This document shows, piece after piece, positions 62,131-64,000 of a DNA stretch of 64,000 bases; position 1 is the stretch's first letter; every line of letters starts with the position of its first letter. Both the position numbers and the translations under genes were made by a program. The stretch comes from Robiginitalea aurantiaca. Lineage in GTDB: Bacteria; Bacteroidota; Bacteroidia; Flavobacteriales; Flavobacteriaceae. Where the stretch lies: contig NZ_JAUDUY010000001.1 of NCBI RefSeq assembly GCF_030380815.1, positions 372,001 through 436,000 of the forward strand, written 5' to 3'. The notes beneath the pieces were generated by a model. It was not told where the DNA came from. It ran no database searches and saw only the letters and a program-made list of their open reading frames with translations.

Positions 62131-62162
62131 CCCTGGTTTGCCAAACTTAAAACCAGGGTTTT
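62131..62162 (+). terminator. terminator of the acyltransferase gene
   Basis: A stem CCCTGGTTT (62131-62139) with AAACCAGGG (62150-62158), a 10-base loop, then TTTT. Its second arm overlaps the last codons of the convergent TM2-protein gene. Confidence 0.65.
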
Positions 62163-62770
62163 CTGCCTACCTGATAGGTATTGTAAAAATCCTCGTCAGA
62201 TTTTGTGAGATAGATAATGCCTTCTACCAGGCCTACCAGACAGGTAGCCCAAATCAGAAAAACACCGATTCCAACACAACTGAGAACCATCCCTATTATA
62301 GAAATGACCAGCATGATAACTCCTTCTTTCTGATAGCCGAGGATAAATTTATGGATACCTGCCCACCCCAGAACAATGGCTAAAACACCTGCCAGTATTT
62401 TCTTGTTTTCCCCCTCGGTGACAGATTTAAGACCTTCGTTGAATTCTTCAGCCGTTTTTTTGGCTTCTTCTTTGAAATCACCTGCAGTTTCTTTGGTTTC
62501 CTCCCTGAATTCTTTTGCTTTCTCTTTTGCTTTTTCGCCGAATTCCTTGGCTTTCTCTTTCGCTTCTTCCCTCAGTTCCTCAGTCTCCTCGGCAAACTCT
62601 TTGGCCTTTTCCTTGGCTTTTTCGGCAATTTTACGGGCTTTTTCTTTTGCTTCTTTACTCAGTTTAGCGGCCTCCTTGCCGGTTTCATCGGCAAATTCAC
62701 CTGCTTTTTCCGAGGCTTTGTCAAAGGCGTCCTCTGCCTTGTCGCCCAAATTATTTTTGTCTTCAGCCAT
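62147..62770 (-). CDS. coiled-coil/LEA-like repeat protein fused to TM2 domain
   Basis: A 207-residue protein. Residues 1-120 are a highly charged amphipathic helix of near 11-residue repeats (KEKAKEFAEE, EKAKEFGEKAKEKAKEFREE), like group 3 LEA or apolipoprotein-like helices. Residues about 122-195 form a TM2 domain (ILAGVLAIVLGWAGIHKFILGYQKEG, VFLIWATCLVGLVEGI). It is anchored in the membrane with the repeat region exposed. The combination suggests a stress- or membrane-linked helix. No signal peptide. Confidence 0.8.
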   Translation of the reverse strand: MAEDKNNLGDKAEDAFDKASEKAGEFADETGKEAAKLSKEAKEKARKIAEKAKEKAKEFAEETEELREEAKEKAKEFGEKAKEKAKEFREETKETAGDFKEEAKKTAEEFNEGLKSVTEGENKKILAGVLAIVLGWAGIHKFILGYQKEGVIMLVISIIGMVLSCVGIGVFLIWATCLVGLVEGIIYLTKSDEDFYNTYQVGRKPWF

Positions 62771-62824
62771 AGTAGTTTTTCCTTAGTTGCGTATCCCCTA
62801 CAAGTTAGAAAAATTAAGCTGTAT

Positions 62825-63208
62825 TTAAAAGCCCTCCTCTCTGGGCTCCCAGAGTTCTATTTTGTTTCCTTCGGGATCCATAATCCAGCCGAATTTCCCA
62901 TAGGAATAGGTCTCCATTTCCCCGATGATTTCGACTCCTTCTTCTTTGAGTACCGCTAAAAGACCCTCCAGGTCGGCCACTCTGAAGTTCATCATAAATT
63001 GCTTCTCACTTGGTTTGAAATAGGGCGTGTCCTCTTTCATCGGACTCCACTCCGTCCGTCCGGGGTTTCCGTCTGCATCCTGCCATAAGAAAGACCAGCC
63101 GTAGTCACCTGCCGGGATACCCAGATGTTTTCGATACCACTCTTTTGTTTTTTTTGGATCAGCGGTCTTAAAAAAGAACCCGCCGAGCCCTGTAACCCTG
63201 TTTTTCAT
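62825..63208 (-). CDS. VOC (glyoxalase-like) protein
   Basis: A 127-residue vicinal-oxygen-chelate domain. Beta-alpha-beta-beta-beta units are seen: LGGFFFKTADPKKTKEWYRKHLG at the start and FGWIMDPEGNKIELWEPREEG at the end, with the terminal Glu as a metal ligand. A small enzyme or binding protein of unknown substrate. Confidence 0.88.
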   Translation of the reverse strand: MKNRVTGLGGFFFKTADPKKTKEWYRKHLGIPAGDYGWSFLWQDADGNPGRTEWSPMKEDTPYFKPSEKQFMMNFRVADLEGLLAVLKEEGVEIIGEMETYSYGKFGWIMDPEGNKIELWEPREEGF

Positions 63209-63258
63209 CTGTTTCGATTTTATATCAGTTCATAATTGCATTTCACTTGCCGACTCCC

Positions 63259-64000
63259 CTATCGCCATTCAACAATAGAAACCCCCAGGCCAATGGTGAA
63301 TTGCCGGTGGTTGTAATCGATGAGGGTTTCGCCATAGCCTTCGAATACTTCCAGACGCCCCCTAAGGTAGCCATCGATTGGAAAAGACCACCCCAACCGA
63401 ATACTTCCCCTGTTATTTGCTCCGGTTCTGAGGGAATGTGTTGCCTCCATGGTAATTAGATTTTTGCCAAACTGATGGGAAACGATCGCCTCCATTCTTC
63501 CGTAGTAATCGGTGATTTTCGGATTTTCGTCATCCGTATCATTCAACCGAATCCATGGTTTGAGGTAAATTTGCCAGTATTCCCGTTCCATACCAAGGTG
63601 AAAGACAATCCGGTTCCAACTTCTGGAAAGCGGGAGGGACCGGCCATTGGATTGATGCGTCAGGGCCAACCCGGCCATTCGGATGTCAAAACCAAGGAAG
63701 GGGATGTTCATGCCATAGTTTAAGATGAGTTCAGGTTCATAGTTTGTTTCCCGAAAAGGGCGGGAGAGATCTGCGTTGTATACCTGCCAGTGCGATTTTT
63801 GGGTATAGGCAGCCCAAATGTCGAGATTGTTGAAAAACAGCCCTCGTACTATTTTCGTTTTAAAACTGATCTGAAATTTCAGTTCAGTTGAATTCAGTGC
63901 AATTGGAGTTTCAACGGAATATTCCGGATTCAGGCTCGTCGGCATTTTATTGACATCTGAGGTCCAGCGACCCAGCAGGATATAGGTAGGTTTATAGGGT
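63259..64000 (-). CDS. pldA: outer-membrane phospholipase A (OMPLA), partial
   Basis: The C-terminal 247 residues are visible; the gene continues past the right edge. The frame stays open to 64000 with YKPTYILLGRW, a typical PldA block. The catalytic His-x-Ser lies in ALTHQSNGRSLPL. The strand pattern of alternating hydrophobics and a terminal aromatic suit a beta-barrel. Enzyme hydrolyses phospholipids at the outer leaflet. The true start is outside the window. Confidence 0.88.
   Translation of the reverse strand, partial: PYKPTYILLGRWTSDVNKMPTSLNPEYSVETPIALNSTELKFQISFKTKIVRGLFFNNLDIWAAYTQKSHWQVYNADLSRPFRETNYEPELILNYGMNIPFLGFDIRMAGLALTHQSNGRSLPLSRSWNRIVFHLGMEREYWQIYLKPWIRLNDTDDENPKITDYYGRMEAIVSHQFGKNLITMEATHSLRTGANNRGSIRLGWSFPIDGYLRGRLEVFEGYGETLIDYNHRQFTIGLGVSIVEWR

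Noticed and set aside
1-64000. CRISPR arrays, transposases, phage genes, rRNA
   Set aside because: No regularly spaced repeats, transposase or integrase motifs or rRNA sequence seen in this window.

Overview
The window looks like a chromosomal segment from a marine-type member of the Flavobacteriaceae (Bacteroidota). Supporting signs are promoters of the Bacteroidota form (TTG, 17-19 nt, TAnnTTTG), a type IX secretion sorting tail on a DUF1501 protein, many lipoprotein and signal-peptide hydrolases, the short-chain type of L-threonine dehydrogenase, the ligase-associated DNA repair operon and an OlsF-like bifunctional acyltransferase. Genes are densely packed, with no gene-free gap above about 300 bases apart from the tRNA gap at 15052-15475. 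I see no insertion sequence, phage, CRISPR array or origin. Genus cannot be settled from the sequence alone.

Region 1 (1-14.4 kb) holds an XRE-regulated membrane-protein pair behind a dyad operator, followed by an almost self-contained membrane-bound [NiFe] hydrogenase island. A histidine-rich nickel transporter (936-1634) faces a leftward operon. In transcription order that operon is small subunit, large subunit, cytochrome b, maturation protease, hypF, hypD, hypE. A divergent rightward operon carries hypA, hypB, hypC and then two unexpected genes: a divergent leucyl/phenylalanyl-tRNA-protein transferase (Aat) homologue and a 583-residue TPR protein. The small subunit has the six-cysteine signature of oxygen-tolerant (4Fe-3S) hydrogenases, yet the usual HyaE/HyaF-type small-subunit chaperones are absent. 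The Aat-like/TPR pair, translationally coupled and 11 nt behind hypC, is the best candidate in the window for an undescribed function.

Region 2 (14.4-25.8 kb) holds an exported RidA-like protein, two tandem tRNA-Arg genes (CCG and CCT) with duplicated 3' flanks, moaE-moaC, a tightly overlapped polyamine operon (small ORF, arginine decarboxylase, agmatinase, deoxyhypusine-synthase-like enzyme, small acidic protein), threonine dehydrogenase, and a lipoprotein / NTF2-like / trehalase operon.

Region 3 (25-48 kb) is rich in exported hydrolases: two M28 peptidases, a VPS10/Asp-box protein, a class C beta-lactamase-like serine hydrolase and a CocE-type hydrolase. Housekeeping genes lie between them (ssb, ferritin, HDAC-family deacetylase, metG, yraN), with a DUF1501/DUF1800 pair. 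Region 4 (47.6-57 kb) is DNA repair: mfd, then pdeM, lhr-like helicase, ATP-dependent ligase and exonuclease. Region 5 (57-64 kb) holds fbp, aspartate kinase, an ornithine-lipid-type acyltransferase, a coiled-coil TM2 protein, a VOC protein and an outer-membrane phospholipase A gene cut by the right edge.
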